A DNA stretch of 64,000 bases, taken from NCBI GenBank assembly GCA_036260935.1, contig DATALQ010000036.1, positions 14,747 through 78,746 on the forward strand, given 5' to 3'. The notes under the pieces were generated by a model, which was given only the letters and a program-made list of their open reading frames with translations, made no database searches and had not been told where the DNA came from. This document shows positions 1-9,402 of the stretch, piece by piece (positions within the stretch are counted from its first letter, which is position 1; each line of letters starts with the position of its first letter). The position numbers and the translations under genes were made by a program. The stretch is from JAEYOM01 sp036260935. Its GTDB lineage: Bacteria; Bacillota; Clostridia; Acetivibrionales; DTU013.

Positions 1-1851
1 TAACTTCTTATCGAAAACATTGAAGCCTTCGGAAGAGCCTTTCACCAGTTTTCTAATTCTGGCGCCAACGATGCGCGCCTCAGCCTGTATGTTGTCGAGC
101 GACTCCTCTTCTTCCTCTTCAATTCCATTTTCGCTGTTTTCACTGCTGTTTGCGGTATTGTTGCTGCCGTTTCCTACGCCCTCCGGAGCCGTGTCGTCCA
201 CGGGCAACCCTTCGTTATCCTGCCCAGACTCCAGGGCGATCTCACTTTCATCCGAAGTAACGTCCAGAATATGCAATTCTACTGGCCCCCCGGTGATGCA
301 GTTATCCGCGGGTTCCTCATAAACTGCTCCGGGATTGAGGAATTCAGCTTCGGTATAATCGAGTTCGCCGACAAGTGTGGACATGATCTGCCTGAAAACG
401 AAATTTACACCGTTTACTACTTCCGGACGGCTCCTGAAATTCTTATATAGCTGTATCGTTCTGCTGCTATGGCCGGGCTCCTTTGGATATGATTCGTATT
501 TTGAAAGGAACAGCTCGGGCCTGGCCTGTCTGAACCTGTATATGCTCTGTTTTACGTCGCCTACCATAAAAATGCTGCGGTGGTCTTCATCATTTCCCGC
601 TACGGTTGTCAGTATCAATTCCTGAATAAGATTGCTGTCCTGGTACTCGTCTACGAGGATCTCCTCATAGCGTTCCCCCAGTTCTCCGGCCGCTGCCGTC
701 GGGGCGCCGTCCTCAATGAGGACCTTGAGGCAAAGATGCTCGAGGTCGTTGAAGTCGAGAAGATTTTTGAGTCTCTTCTTTTGAGCGTATAAAGCCTCGA
801 ATTCATTTACCATATCCGCAAGATATTTTAGCTGGGGATATAACTTGACGAAATCCTCTTCCAGTGCAGCAGAGGTAGTGTTGAAGCCGCTTTCGCAAAG
901 CTTTCTGACACGTTCCTTCACAAGTGTTCTGGCTGATTTCACTTCTTCCTGTACGGCTTTATCCGCGTCCTTGCCGCACCTTGGAAGCCTTTCGGGCTCG
1001 TAGGCCGAAAATGCGGCGCTGACGGCATCCCAGTCTGCGCCGGGATCCTTGCATATTTGCTGGAGCTGTTCCAGTTGCCCGATATCCGCTTCAAGGACGC
1101 CGCAGTACGGCTCAAGGCCCTGCGCCCGGCTTGCCAGCGAGGCCGCCTTCCGGAGCAAGGCCGACAGGCCTTGCAGCTCGGCGGCCGCGCTTTTGAGCAG
1201 CACACGCGCCCATGGGGTGCTGCTCAAACAGGCAGAAGCGCCGGGGCCATAGGCTTCTGCCTGGGCGGCAAGCCACTGCTCGGGCCATGGATGGCTGCGC
1301 GTGAAACGGTGCAGCGTTGCTACCATTTCGCGCAGCCCGCTGTCGTCGCGCCCGCCCCCGTATGCATCCACCAGCTTGTAAAACATACTGCCGGGTTCTT
1401 CGTTTTCATACTTTTCTTCAAACAGTTCTTCGAGAGCATCAAGCCTGATCAGTGCGCTTTCCGTCTCATCCGCTATACGAAAAAGCGGGTCCAGGTCAAG
1501 GCTGTGGAAATGGCTTTTGACTGTTTCGAGGCAGAATGAATGCAGCGTCATTATACTCGCGCGGTCAAGCAGCGTCATTTGCTTCTGCAGATTCGCATCC
1601 GAAGGCTCCGCATCCAGCGCATCCGCCAGGGCGCTGCCTATTCTCTCCCGCATCTCGGTGGCAGCTGCATTCGTAAAAGTTACGACGAGCAGCCTGTCTA
1701 TATCGATAGGTCTGTCTTTGTCGGTTATTTTCCTGATTATTCTTTCTACAAGTACGGCCGTCTTGCCGGCTCCCGCCGCAGCGGCGACAAGTAGGTCGCA
1801 ATCCCTCTGCTTTATAGCGTCGAGCTGTTCCGGCGTCCAATTGTCAGCCAT
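1..1851 (-). CDS. addA: AddA helicase/nuclease subunit, 3' end cut by window edge
   Basis: ATP-dependent helicase-nuclease subunit of AddAB, which resects double-strand breaks and loads RecA. The reading frame is open from ATG at 1851 to base 1 (617 codons), about half of the usual 1,200-residue protein; the C-terminal helicase and RecB-like nuclease parts lie outside the window. Visible motifs are Walker A (AAAGAGKT, residues about 24-31), motif Ia VVTFTNAAATEMRER, motif II VDEYQDSN near residue 400, and motif III GDVKQSIYRFRQARPE. An acidic, Ser/Asn-rich linker (SNNTANSSENSENGIEEEEE) follows near residue 580. The start is fixed by a GGGGGGA ribosome site. It lies downstream of addB with a 220-bp gap, which is unusually wide for this pair. 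Confidence 0.95.
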   Translation of the reverse strand, partial: MADNWTPEQLDAIKQRDCDLLVAAAAGAGKTAVLVERIIRKITDKDRPIDIDRLLVVTFTNAAATEMRERIGSALADALDAEPSDANLQKQMTLLDRASIMTLHSFCLETVKSHFHSLDLDPLFRIADETESALIRLDALEELFEEKYENEEPGSMFYKLVDAYGGGRDDSGLREMVATLHRFTRSHPWPEQWLAAQAEAYGPGASACLSSTPWARVLLKSAAAELQGLSALLRKAASLASRAQGLEPYCGVLEADIGQLEQLQQICKDPGADWDAVSAAFSAYEPERLPRCGKDADKAVQEEVKSARTLVKERVRKLCESGFNTTSAALEEDFVKLYPQLKYLADMVNEFEALYAQKKRLKNLLDFNDLEHLCLKVLIEDGAPTAAAGELGERYEEILVDEYQDSNLIQELILTTVAGNDEDHRSIFMVGDVKQSIYRFRQARPELFLSKYESYPKEPGHSSRTIQLYKNFRSRPEVVNGVNFVFRQIMSTLVGELDYTEAEFLNPGAVYEEPADNCITGGPVELHILDVTSDESEIALESGQDNEGLPVDDTAPEGVGNGSNNTANSSENSENGIEEEEEESLDNIQAEARIVGARIRKLVKGSSEGFNVFDKKL

Positions 1852-1876
1852 CGCTCAAATCCCCCCGAAATATGAA

Positions 1877-2026
1877 TCAATATCCTGTTTGCATCAGATC
1901 AATCATCCCTGCAGCCTTCAACGTTCCGCTGAGCTTTAACACTTTCGTATTCACTTCTGCTGTAGAAGGCCGTTTTTCAGCGTTCCCTGCCGTGGAAGGT
2001 TTCACAGATAGGCCTTTTAACCGCAT
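1877..2026 (-). CDS. possible 49-residue small ORF between addB and addA
   Basis: In the 220-bp gap between addB and addA there is an ATG-started frame with a good ribosome site (GGAGG five bases upstream) that ends 25 bases before the addA start. The predicted peptide is basic and Ser/Thr/Ala-rich, has no Cys or membrane segment, and resembles nothing I recognise. It could be a real small gene, a translational coupling ORF, or chance. Only the start context and position support it. Confidence 0.3.
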   Translation of the reverse strand: MRLKGLSVKPSTAGNAEKRPSTAEVNTKVLKLSGTLKAAGMIDLMQTGY

Positions 2027-2071
2027 CGCCGCCTCCGGCAGACATCTCAACAGCAGACTTTCATCAGCAGG

Positions 2072-5000
2072 CTATTTCCCGACCGGTTTTTCTGCAGCAG
2101 TATTCACTGCGGCAGCCTCGGACTCTGCTTCCGAACCTGCATCCTTCATGAGCCTCCACCAATCCTCGTCCTTACGGTCGGCAAGCATGCGATAACGGTT
2201 GTCCCTTACCGAGGTGTCGAACTGGCAAACGGAGCTGAAACTGCAATAGGTACAGGCGGTCAGTGCTTTCTTTTTATACGGGCTTATGGCCACATTTCCT
2301 TCCAGTATTCCGCTCCCGATCGAAGCAAGCGTTTTCCGGACGTATTTCCGGAGCGCGTCGAATTGATCCCCGGTGGCTGCAGACGACCTGCCCAGCGTGC
2401 CGTCCTTGTTTATCCTTGCCGGAATGATCAGAGAGTCGCCGTCGATCTGCTTGTCCATTTCCTTGAGCAGCTTAACATCAGCAAGGACAAGACCTTTCAT
2501 TCTGAGTTCCTTCATAATGGCCTTTTCGATTTCTTCGTCGGTGCTTTCCCTTCCGCATCGTATCATAGGATCGTCCAGCCTGAAATAAAGCACACCCGCC
2601 GGCAGAGGCTTTCCTTTTCCGTCCGAACCATGTCCTCCGGCACCCTCACCTTCGGACTGTCCCAAGCCACACCCGTCACTGACCTGACCAAAAGCGGCTG
2701 CCGGGCTTCTTCCCTTTCCACCCGCTGCCTCCTCGCTTTCGAGTACTGCGTCCAGGTAGGTGATCAGTTGGAGCTGCAGGCCATAATATACGTCGACCAG
2801 CTTCAGTGCCCTGTTCCCGGACTTATAGTCTATTATTCTAAGGTATGTCCCGTCTTCACTATTCAAGGAGTCCACTCTGTCGATTCTGCCCGTCATTTTT
2901 ATGCATTCTCCCGTAGGCAGCTCTATCGAAATCGCAGGATATCTTCCGCGGTCCCCGAATTCCACCTCGTATCCGGAGGGTTCGAAGCCGCCGGAGCTAA
3001 TATGCCTGCTGATGTGCATAAGGGCTTTTGTCACAGTCCTCCTGAGCTTTTCGGAAAAGTACAGGTATTTTTTACTGCTGACAAGAATGCTGCCCGCGTT
3101 TACCGAGAGCCACTTGCCCACCAGGCTGGTGACCTGTTCGGCACACCATTTTTCGTCCAACTGTCGCCAGCTTACTCCCTTTTTTACGAGCAGCCTTGAG
3201 AATTCGTCAATTATATGGTGCATGAAGGTGCCCGCATCAACCGGATCGAAGCTGTAAATTCTACGTTCTTTGGCCTTGAGCCCGTATTTGATATAGTATG
3301 AAAACGGGCAGGAAGCATACGCTTCCATCCGTGAAATGCTTGTGAACACAGGGTTCCCGTACAACCCTGACGCCCTGCTGCCTGTGAGCCGGTTTGCCTG
3401 GTTGGTATAGCCAAGCCCGTCTAAAATTTTGGAACATTTATCCTTCCAGCCTTCATTGTTCGTAAACCACCGGTATATATCCCTCCAGCCTTCATTCACA
3501 GGCTCTCCGTCATAATACCTTCGAAGCTGTACCACAAGCTCGTCAAACGCAGGTTCCTGCGCGGCGGGTATAGTCATTTCACCTTGATCGGCAGAGGTAA
3601 CCGTACTTTTTATTATAACTCCCGGCAGTATCCTTCTTACTTCGGATATGACGCGAGACGGCCTTAGCGCCTTGCCATCGCGGTCGGCGGTCGGGTAAGA
3701 GAGCCACAGATAGACGGACGGAGTCGCGAGAGCCATATATACCATGAACCTTTCCTCGAGGCACCGTTTCGTTGTATTCCCCGCAAGTTCAAGTCCCATC
3801 TGTCCCAGATTGTCACGGTCCATATCTGAAAGCAGTCCCTGGTCCGTTTTCGTCCCGGGCAATACTCCCTCGTTGGCGCCCAGTATATATAAAGCCTTTA
3901 TCTCATGACTTCTGGCCCGCTCGATACTGCCGACCAGCACCTGGTCCAAAGCAGGCGGGATCAAGCCCATTTTGTGCCCTTCGAATCCTGCGGCTAATAC
4001 TTCCGAGAAACGTTCTGCACCGAGCTTCTCATCCCCGAGCACTTCGACCACCTGCGAGAATACATCCATTACGATATTCCAGACCTGGCGGTATTCATCC
4101 GCACGGTCCAGCAGCCCTTCAGCCGCTATTTGTTTGGAAAGCTCGTCCATCCTTTTGTCGGCGCCTGTTTCACAGAGCAGTTCATAAAGTGCCGTACAAA
4201 AACTGACAGCGCTTGTTCCGCCCTTCGTTTTGGAACGGAGAGCCTCGAGTGGCTCCGCTAAAAGCCTTCTTGCCGCATTGACCCGCAGCAGGTATTCTTC
4301 CTCACGCTGGCCGGGTTCAGCGCCTGCCTCGGTCATTGTTACCGGGCGGTCCCAGTCTTCGCTTCGAGTCCAGGCATTTCCTCTGATCCCGTTTGCCAGT
4401 ACATAGTTTTCAAGCAGGTCCAATTCGTCCCGCCCGACTCCCGCGAGGCCTGTCCGGGCATATCTGAAAACTGCCTCGTAAGACCAGCTGCTGGTCAGAA
4501 TCTCAAGCGCGGAGTTTATGAAAACAATAAGCGGATGGCCGTCGATACTTCTGTTGCCGTCAAGAAAAAAAGGTACTCCATACCTTGCGAATATGCTTTT
4601 TACGATACCCGTGTAGCTTTCGGGATTTCTCATCGTAACCGCGATATCGCGGTAACGGAAGCTGTGTTCCCGGCAGAGCCTGACAATATCCCGGGCACAA
4701 TCTTCGACTTCGGAATACGGATTGGCCGAAGCTGAAATACAAACATCCTCGCATTGCTTTGCATATTTTTTATATGGAAAACTATAAAAATTCCGTTCAA
4801 GATGGCCGAGTTCCTCGGAGGTGGCAAAACGCGGCAGTGTACCGTTCCGGCCGTCCAGTTTTACGGGCTTCTCGACCGTAATCCCGTCCTTTTCAGCCAA
4901 TCGAACAAGCTTTACGGCAGTATTCCTGACGGGCTCGAATACCATCGATCCACCGCCCTGGCCGCCCGAAAGGCTGCCGGCGCCATCGGAGATACTGTCG

Positions 5001-5686
5001 GTGCAAAGGCAAACCGTTACTCTCTCCACTTTTCCGAGCAGCTTGGCTATTATTTTGTATTCTTGCGGCGTAAAGCCTGAAAATTCATCTATCCAGATTT
5101 CAGCTCCGTCAAACTGCCTTGATTCGTCCAGTTTTTTGTACAGTTCGGTCAGGTCGTCATCCGCATCCAGATAGTTCCGATGCAGTTGATTTTCGAACTC
5201 CGAATAAACCAGTGCCAGGTCGCTGAGCTTGTCCTTCAGCGGCAGACTGCCGTCAAGCTTGCCCGCTGCAAGATGTAATTGCTCGGGAGGGACATCATAC
5301 CGCTTGAATTCCGTAATTGCATCGGATAAGGTTTCTGTAAAGCCCTTTCTGAGGGCAGCTCTTGAAAACACCTTCAGATCGCCCGACAGGCTATCAAGTA
5401 TCCTGAACAGCAGCATGCTCTTTCCCGATGCATCCAGATGCTTGAGCGAAATGCCTCCGACCTCGCTGAAAACACGGAACGCCAGCCTTCTGAAGCTAAG
5501 GACTTCAGCGCTGAAGATACCGGACGAGCCGGTAGTCCTGGCAAGGCTTTTTTCCGCCTGAAGCGAGAATTGTTCCGGCACTATCAATATCAACGGGTGT
5601 TCAGCGCCGACCCTGTTTTTTATTTCATGAAGACAGAAGGCCGATTTACCGCTTCCGGCCCGGCCATATACTATTCTGAGCCCCAT
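2072..5686 (-). CDS. addB: AddB helicase-nuclease subunit
   Basis: Partner of AddA in end resection, 1,204 residues, close to the usual length of about 1,160. The N-terminus has Walker A (GRAGSGKS, residues 8-15). The C-terminal RecB-type nuclease core is shown by RIIDYKSG near residue 949. The four cysteines of the family's Fe-S staple are present: one in YASCPFSYY near residue 791 and three in CTYCSFSSVC near 1,141-1,150. A low-complexity Gly/Ser insert lies around residues 985-1,020, just after the DYK motif. It is the first gene of addBA on the minus strand. Confidence 0.96.
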   Translation of the reverse strand: MGLRIVYGRAGSGKSAFCLHEIKNRVGAEHPLILIVPEQFSLQAEKSLARTTGSSGIFSAEVLSFRRLAFRVFSEVGGISLKHLDASGKSMLLFRILDSLSGDLKVFSRAALRKGFTETLSDAITEFKRYDVPPEQLHLAAGKLDGSLPLKDKLSDLALVYSEFENQLHRNYLDADDDLTELYKKLDESRQFDGAEIWIDEFSGFTPQEYKIIAKLLGKVERVTVCLCTDSISDGAGSLSGGQGGGSMVFEPVRNTAVKLVRLAEKDGITVEKPVKLDGRNGTLPRFATSEELGHLERNFYSFPYKKYAKQCEDVCISASANPYSEVEDCARDIVRLCREHSFRYRDIAVTMRNPESYTGIVKSIFARYGVPFFLDGNRSIDGHPLIVFINSALEILTSSWSYEAVFRYARTGLAGVGRDELDLLENYVLANGIRGNAWTRSEDWDRPVTMTEAGAEPGQREEEYLLRVNAARRLLAEPLEALRSKTKGGTSAVSFCTALYELLCETGADKRMDELSKQIAAEGLLDRADEYRQVWNIVMDVFSQVVEVLGDEKLGAERFSEVLAAGFEGHKMGLIPPALDQVLVGSIERARSHEIKALYILGANEGVLPGTKTDQGLLSDMDRDNLGQMGLELAGNTTKRCLEERFMVYMALATPSVYLWLSYPTADRDGKALRPSRVISEVRRILPGVIIKSTVTSADQGEMTIPAAQEPAFDELVVQLRRYYDGEPVNEGWRDIYRWFTNNEGWKDKCSKILDGLGYTNQANRLTGSRASGLYGNPVFTSISRMEAYASCPFSYYIKYGLKAKERRIYSFDPVDAGTFMHHIIDEFSRLLVKKGVSWRQLDEKWCAEQVTSLVGKWLSVNAGSILVSSKKYLYFSEKLRRTVTKALMHISRHISSGGFEPSGYEVEFGDRGRYPAISIELPTGECIKMTGRIDRVDSLNSEDGTYLRIIDYKSGNRALKLVDVYYGLQLQLITYLDAVLESEEAAGGKGRSPAAAFGQVSDGCGLGQSEGEGAGGHGSDGKGKPLPAGVLYFRLDDPMIRCGRESTDEEIEKAIMKELRMKGLVLADVKLLKEMDKQIDGDSLIIPARINKDGTLGRSSAATGDQFDALRKYVRKTLASIGSGILEGNVAISPYKKKALTACTYCSFSSVCQFDTSVRDNRYRMLADRKDEDWWRLMKDAGSEAESEAAAVNTAAEKPVGK

Positions 5687-5751
5687 AGACGCCTCCGTAA
5701 GGTGAGGTTATGCTTCATAAAACAATTGTACCATATTCGATTTTATTTTTT

Positions 5752-6201
5752 TCACTTAACTTTTTCGAGATAAACAAAGGTCAGGGTATCGTGGATATAC
5801 TCCTCCCTGACCTGTTTGTAGCCGAGACTTCCATAAAAATAAAGATTTTTAACGCTGTTTTTTCCTGTAAACAGTGAAAAGAGGTGACACTCGGGAAACA
5901 TATCCTCTACAGCAAGCATTAGCTTTTTCCCGACTCCCCTGTTTTGAAATTCAGGGTGTACGATAACCCTGCCGATAAAGCATGTTCCATCCTTCTCATA
6001 TGCCCTTATCGATCCGATTATCCTGTTGTCCCCGACAGCTTTCAGAATAATCTGGTTATGGAAATCCTCCCTGATGCCATCGATTGTCTGCGTCAAGGGA
6101 GGTATGCCGTAGTCATTGCATATCATAGCCTCACTTTGGTACGCCAGCTTCTGCAGCGCCAGAATTTCCTCCAGGTCTTCGTACAAAGCCTTTTCTATCA
6201 T
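5752..6201 (-). CDS. GNAT family N-acetyltransferase
   Basis: Single GNAT domain of about 149 residues, predicted to move an acetyl group from acetyl-CoA to an unknown amine. The CoA-binding motif A is HPEFQNRGVGKKLMLAVE, preceded by the beta strand CFIGRVIV and followed by the C-terminal NLYFYGSLGYKQV strand-helix. I chose ATG 6201, which has GGGTGA upstream, over the TTG at 6216. It is the last gene of the long one-direction accessory array, just upstream of addB but separated by 65 bp. The substrate cannot be read from sequence. Confidence 0.85.
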   Translation of the reverse strand: MIEKALYEDLEEILALQKLAYQSEAMICNDYGIPPLTQTIDGIREDFHNQIILKAVGDNRIIGSIRAYEKDGTCFIGRVIVHPEFQNRGVGKKLMLAVEDMFPECHLFSLFTGKNSVKNLYFYGSLGYKQVREEYIHDTLTFVYLEKVK

Positions 6202-6233
6202 TTTCTTCACCCGCAAATCATATTACTATCGCA

Positions 6234-6330
6234 CCGGTCAGTTTTATTGCGAGAACGATGCTTTAAGACAAAGAGCCTGTAAATGCTCAATTGTTTCTTC
6301 GCTTTGTGTTCTACCGATAAAACTGACCGG
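6234..6330. repeat. 97-bp MITE-like palindrome
   Basis: A perfect 14-bp inverted repeat (CCGGTCAGTTTTAT at 6234-6247 and its complement at 6317-6330) closes a 69-bp interior that can itself fold imperfectly (an arm near GAAC...GAGC opposite GCTC...GTTC). It fills the gap between two minus-strand genes. There is no T-tract, so it is not a typical terminator. I see no clear target duplication and no second copy in the window. Confidence 0.55.
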
Positions 6331-6343
6331 CACGGTCAACTTA

Positions 6344-6721
6344 CTACTTCCCATCGAGTATCATCTGAACTATGCCTTCCTCAGTATCCGGAATATCGTA
6401 ATCTCCCGTAAGCTCGCCCGGATTGTGGTATACAAGGCCGGCTTTTTCATTTTTCGCCAGGCAATCCAGCAGATATTCCTCACCATATTCTCTTGCGAAA
6501 GCTGCAAATGCCCGTATCCTCTTATTATCGAGCATACTGCCTCTGCACGGGAACTCGCCGCATTCCCAACACCCCTTGATACCCTTGGTCTTGAAGCATT
6601 GGAAGTTCTTGCACCAGTCCTTATCCTTGCAGCCTTCGTTTCGGCATCCCACACAGGTAGTATTCTCGCTGCACAGAGCGCATGCAAGCCCGCAAAATGC
6701 AATTCCCTTTTGCCTGTCCAT
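6344..6721 (-). CDS. DUF3795 domain Cys-rich protein
   Basis: A 125-residue protein matching the DUF3795 pattern, whose role is unknown. Eleven cysteines crowd the first 60 residues in pairs typical of metal binding (CGLACALC, CVGCRNEGCKDKDWC, CWECGEFPC). The C-terminal half is helical. Family members are common in anaerobes and may bind zinc or an Fe-S centre; this is inference. A GGGGGAG ribosome site lies six bases before ATG 6721. It has its own promoter at 6767-6795 that shares a LexA-like palindrome with the Fe-S gene near 18 kb. Confidence 0.85.
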   Translation of the reverse strand: MDRQKGIAFCGLACALCSENTTCVGCRNEGCKDKDWCKNFQCFKTKGIKGCWECGEFPCRGSMLDNKRIRAFAAFAREYGEEYLLDCLAKNEKAGLVYHNPGELTGDYDIPDTEEGIVQMILDGK

Positions 6722-6766
6722 TTTCTTCTCCCCCTGACCCGAACACTTTAAACATTATATGGGAAT

Positions 6767-6795
6767 ATGTTACCAAACATATGTTCGAGTGTCAA
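6767..6795 (-). promoter_or_regulatory. promoter with LexA-like palindrome for the DUF3795 gene
   Basis: On the minus strand TTGACA (6795-6790), a 17-base spacer and TAACAT (6772-6767) form a sigma-A promoter about 45 bases from the DUF3795 start. The spacer holds CGAACATATGTTTG (6787-6774), 13 of 14 bases of the Bacillus LexA/DinR consensus CGAACATATGTTCG. The same 22-bp block recurs at 18837-18858. Confidence 0.6.
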
Positions 6796-6803
6796 GGTAC
6801 ATT

Positions 6804-7385
6804 TTATGCTTTATGTTCTGCTACTTCAACGTCAGACTTCAGCAAAGAATACAATATTAAATCGACTACCCCCTGCCCTTTCCAAAAATACCCCTGCCGA
6901 ATCATTCCTTCTTTGGTAAAGCCATTTCTCAACAATACATTTTGGGATTTGATGTTTTCCGGCATGACAAATGCCTGTATACGGTTAATACCGATTTCGT
7001 TAAAAAGAAAATCCGTCATAGCCTTGACAGTTTTTGTTATGATTCCCCTGTCCCAATATTTATCATTCAGTCTATACCCTATCGTTATCATATTTATCTC
7101 AGCAGAGTACTCAAACATTTCCGCAATGCCGACGATTTTATCAGGATCACTGTTCAGGCAGATTCCAAGAAAGATATATTTTCTTTTATGAAAGTCTCTA
7201 TCAAAATGTCCTATCATATTGGCAACAGTGTCTTTATTCTTTCTAAGCATTACAGGAGTGTATTGAAAAAGTTTTTCATTACTGTATATCTCAAAAATGC
7301 TGTCAAGGTCGGAAGCTTCAATTTTTCTTAATGTTATTTCCTCTGTTGCTATATATGGAAACTTATCATATGGATTTTTGCCCAT
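6804..7385 (-). CDS. RimJ/RimL-type GNAT acetyltransferase
   Basis: A 193-residue GNAT of the RimJ/RimL subgroup, whose members acetylate ribosomal protein N-termini, amino acids or antibiotics. Diagnostic pieces are the opening EEITLRKIEASDLDSIFEIYS, the central DKYWDRGIITKTVKAMTDFLF where the CoA loop sits, and NRIQAFVMPENIKSQNVLLRNGFTKEG near the C-terminus. The start ATG 7385 has AAGGGG upstream. It is one of six GNAT genes in this array; the target is unknown. Confidence 0.88.
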   Translation of the reverse strand: MGKNPYDKFPYIATEEITLRKIEASDLDSIFEIYSNEKLFQYTPVMLRKNKDTVANMIGHFDRDFHKRKYIFLGICLNSDPDKIVGIAEMFEYSAEINMITIGYRLNDKYWDRGIITKTVKAMTDFLFNEIGINRIQAFVMPENIKSQNVLLRNGFTKEGMIRQGYFWKGQGVVDLILYSLLKSDVEVAEHKA

Positions 7386-7437
7386 AATTATCTTGCCCCT
7401 TTCATAGTCCTTGCAAGCTGGTGAGCCATATTGACTT

Positions 7438-7887
7438 TTACAATAATTTTTTCTTCATGCAGATACTGTTGCTGTTACCCTCATAAACTCCATAATTCGG
7501 GATGGTTTCGAAACCGCATTTTTCATACAGACCGATTGCTTCATACTGCCGTCTTCCGGTTTCGAGCACAGCATACCTGAAGCCCTCTGCCAACGCAGCC
7601 TCTTCCAGCTTTGAAACGATTATTTTTGACAAGCCGCGACCTCTGAATTCTTTCGCGACAAAAATGCGCTTCAGTTCTATGGTTTCGGCATCGCAGCGTT
7701 TAAACGCGCCGCACGCCGCAGGACGTCCGTCGATGTAAAGCAATATGACATTTTTTATATTGTCTGTACTGTTGTGGACATCGTATTGCTTCTGAAATTG
7801 TCCATATCTTTCATTGAGATCATCGTCAAGCAGCTTTATAAGAGCGGCAAAATCGGCATTTTCACCGGTTGTATGTACGATTTCCAT
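7438..7887 (-). CDS. GNAT family N-acetyltransferase
   Basis: About 149-residue GNAT with motif A IFVAKEFRGRGLSKIIVSKLEEAA and the terminal GLYEKCGFETIPNYG signature seen in small-molecule or peptidyl acetyltransferases. A GTG at 7893 overlaps the stop of the upstream AraC gene (GTGA), but ATG 7887 is better spaced from AAGGAAGAGG and is preferred. The near overlap implies translational coupling with the AraC-type regulator, so the two may act in one response. Confidence 0.88.
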   Translation of the reverse strand: MEIVHTTGENADFAALIKLLDDDLNERYGQFQKQYDVHNSTDNIKNVILLYIDGRPAACGAFKRCDAETIELKRIFVAKEFRGRGLSKIIVSKLEEAALAEGFRYAVLETGRRQYEAIGLYEKCGFETIPNYGVYEGNSNSICMKKKLL

Positions 7888-7889
7888 TG

Positions 7890-8792
7890 TCACTGCCTCT
7901 TCCTTACCGGAATATAGAGATTTATGATACTTTTCCCTTCGGGATCCTTCGCAGGGTCGTTCAAGTTAAACTCGAGGCAGTCCCTGTCGTCCAGATCATA
8001 GTCGCTGTTCGGCAGCCATTGGCCGAATATGGAACTATATGCGATAGCCAGCTTATCGACAGTATCGTGGAATCTGTAAAGCGCATATAGCCCGCCCTTA
8101 AGCGTTCTGAATTTTACGTCGGGGTCCTCCTGCTTATTGAAGCCTTCCGGAATGGTTACACATGCGTCGAACCTGCACTCTTCTTCAGGCACATCTGCCG
8201 GATCGTCGAGAGAAACACCTATATAGCTGGTGTTAGCCGGGTTGATCCAGTTTTCATAGGACCATTTCAATATCTTATCCCATGCTCCCCTCGAATCAAG
8301 ATAGCTTCCTACCTTCCTGGCATAAGCCACTTCCATATCAGGCAATTCTTCAAGTGTGATGTTCATATCCCAAATCCTCCTTAAAAAATAATTCTTACTG
8401 ACATCATAATAAAAGGAGGAGGTGTTTTCTTCTTCATTATTGCGGGATGCTGACGGATTATTGCTGAATTCCTTCCTCAATTCCCTCGGCGTTTTTCCGA
8501 AGTATTTCCTGAAAGCGGCATTAAAGCTGGATAAAGTATCAAAACCACACAGACTGGCTATTTCTACGACTGTTTTACCGGTGGTCTTCAGGTATTCCGC
8601 GGACCGTTCCATCCGCCTTTTTGTCAGGAATTCAATGGGAGTGATTCCCTCAATGGCTGCAAAGACGCGGGAAAAATGATACTTGGAAAAGTTCGATATC
8701 CCTGCGAGCTTCTCAAGATCAAGCTTGTCAGTAAGATTATCCTCTATGTAGGCTTTAACTTTGTCAATTTTCTGCTGGTATTCGTTGATCAC
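7890..8792 (-). CDS. AraC-type regulator with GyrI-like effector domain
   Basis: A 300-residue transcription factor. The N-terminal 110 residues hold the two helix-turn-helix units of AraC (LEKLAGISNFSKYHFSRVF, then VVEIASLCGFDTLSSFNAAFRKYFGKTPRELR). After a linker, residues about 135-300 match the GyrI-like small-molecule-binding domain, as in SbmC/Rob-type regulators (EELPDMEVAYARKVG...). Such proteins sense drugs or metabolites and activate resistance genes. The start is GTG with GGAG upstream. It is coupled to the downstream GNAT, which is a plausible target. Confidence 0.88.
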   Translation of the reverse strand: MINEYQQKIDKVKAYIEDNLTDKLDLEKLAGISNFSKYHFSRVFAAIEGITPIEFLTKRRMERSAEYLKTTGKTVVEIASLCGFDTLSSFNAAFRKYFGKTPRELRKEFSNNPSASRNNEEENTSSFYYDVSKNYFLRRIWDMNITLEELPDMEVAYARKVGSYLDSRGAWDKILKWSYENWINPANTSYIGVSLDDPADVPEEECRFDACVTIPEGFNKQEDPDVKFRTLKGGLYALYRFHDTVDKLAIAYSSIFGQWLPNSDYDLDDRDCLEFNLNDPAKDPEGKSIINLYIPVRKRQ

Positions 8793-8916
8793 AGACGCTC
8801 CATCCGCCTTCCGGGCTCCTTCGCTAAGGCATGTTATTTCTGGATGTCATTCCTGACGCATCGATAGGGCCATGTCCTTCCGGGTTTGTTATTCCGGGAG
8901 TGCCGATCCAACCGGG

Positions 8917-9402
8917 TCATCCGAAATAGTCGACCCATTCTACAGCTTCGAAACCCCTGTCTCTCAGGATGCTGTCGCAATGGCCGACATGATATTGCAC
9001 GTGCCTGGTCAGCATGAACACTATGTCGATGTTTTTGATCTTATCGTAGATTACGTTTGGCTCTCCCATCCATGCGTCGTTCCTGCTCTCGAAAAATTTA
9101 CAGGTCAGCGTCTTCACCTTGTCCTTATACTCGATGAGTTCGTCCCTTGTTATACTGCCTTCAGGATCGTGATCGAGCTCCGGGTATGTTCTCCTGTCCT
9201 CAAACGGCTCGGTGAACTCGTCTCCTGCCTGTCTCATCCAGTAATCGATTCCGGTCAGAGCATGCAATATCTGCTGCCAGAACACAAACCCTGAAAGCTT
9301 CTTGTCCCAGAGTTCGTCCGGGCATTGAGCAATCATTTTTTCAAGCATTTCAAAGCTTAAGTCGAAGTGTATCTTTACGGACTTGATAATGCCATTGTTC
9401 AT
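8917..9402 (-). CDS. DinB family protein
   Basis: About 161 residues of the DinB/YfiT four-helix fold, often a metal-binding, thiol-linked transferase or an enzyme of unknown reaction. Candidate metal histidines lie in LHALTGIDYW and RHVQYHVGHCDSIL. ATG 9402 overlaps the stop of the upstream phosphatase gene as ATGA, so I use it in place of the longer in-frame start at 9459 that would run deep into the phosphatase gene. Confidence 0.82.
   Translation of the reverse strand: MNNGIIKSVKIHFDLSFEMLEKMIAQCPDELWDKKLSGFVFWQQILHALTGIDYWMRQAGDEFTEPFEDRRTYPELDHDPEGSITRDELIEYKDKVKTLTCKFFESRNDAWMGEPNVIYDKIKNIDIVFMLTRHVQYHVGHCDSILRDRGFEAVEWVDYFG

Noticed and set aside
1049..1539. Long plus-strand frames opposite addA, and similar frames opposite obgE, rng and addB
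   Set aside because: Shadow frames of GC-rich coding sequence on the other strand; no ribosome sites or protein similarity.
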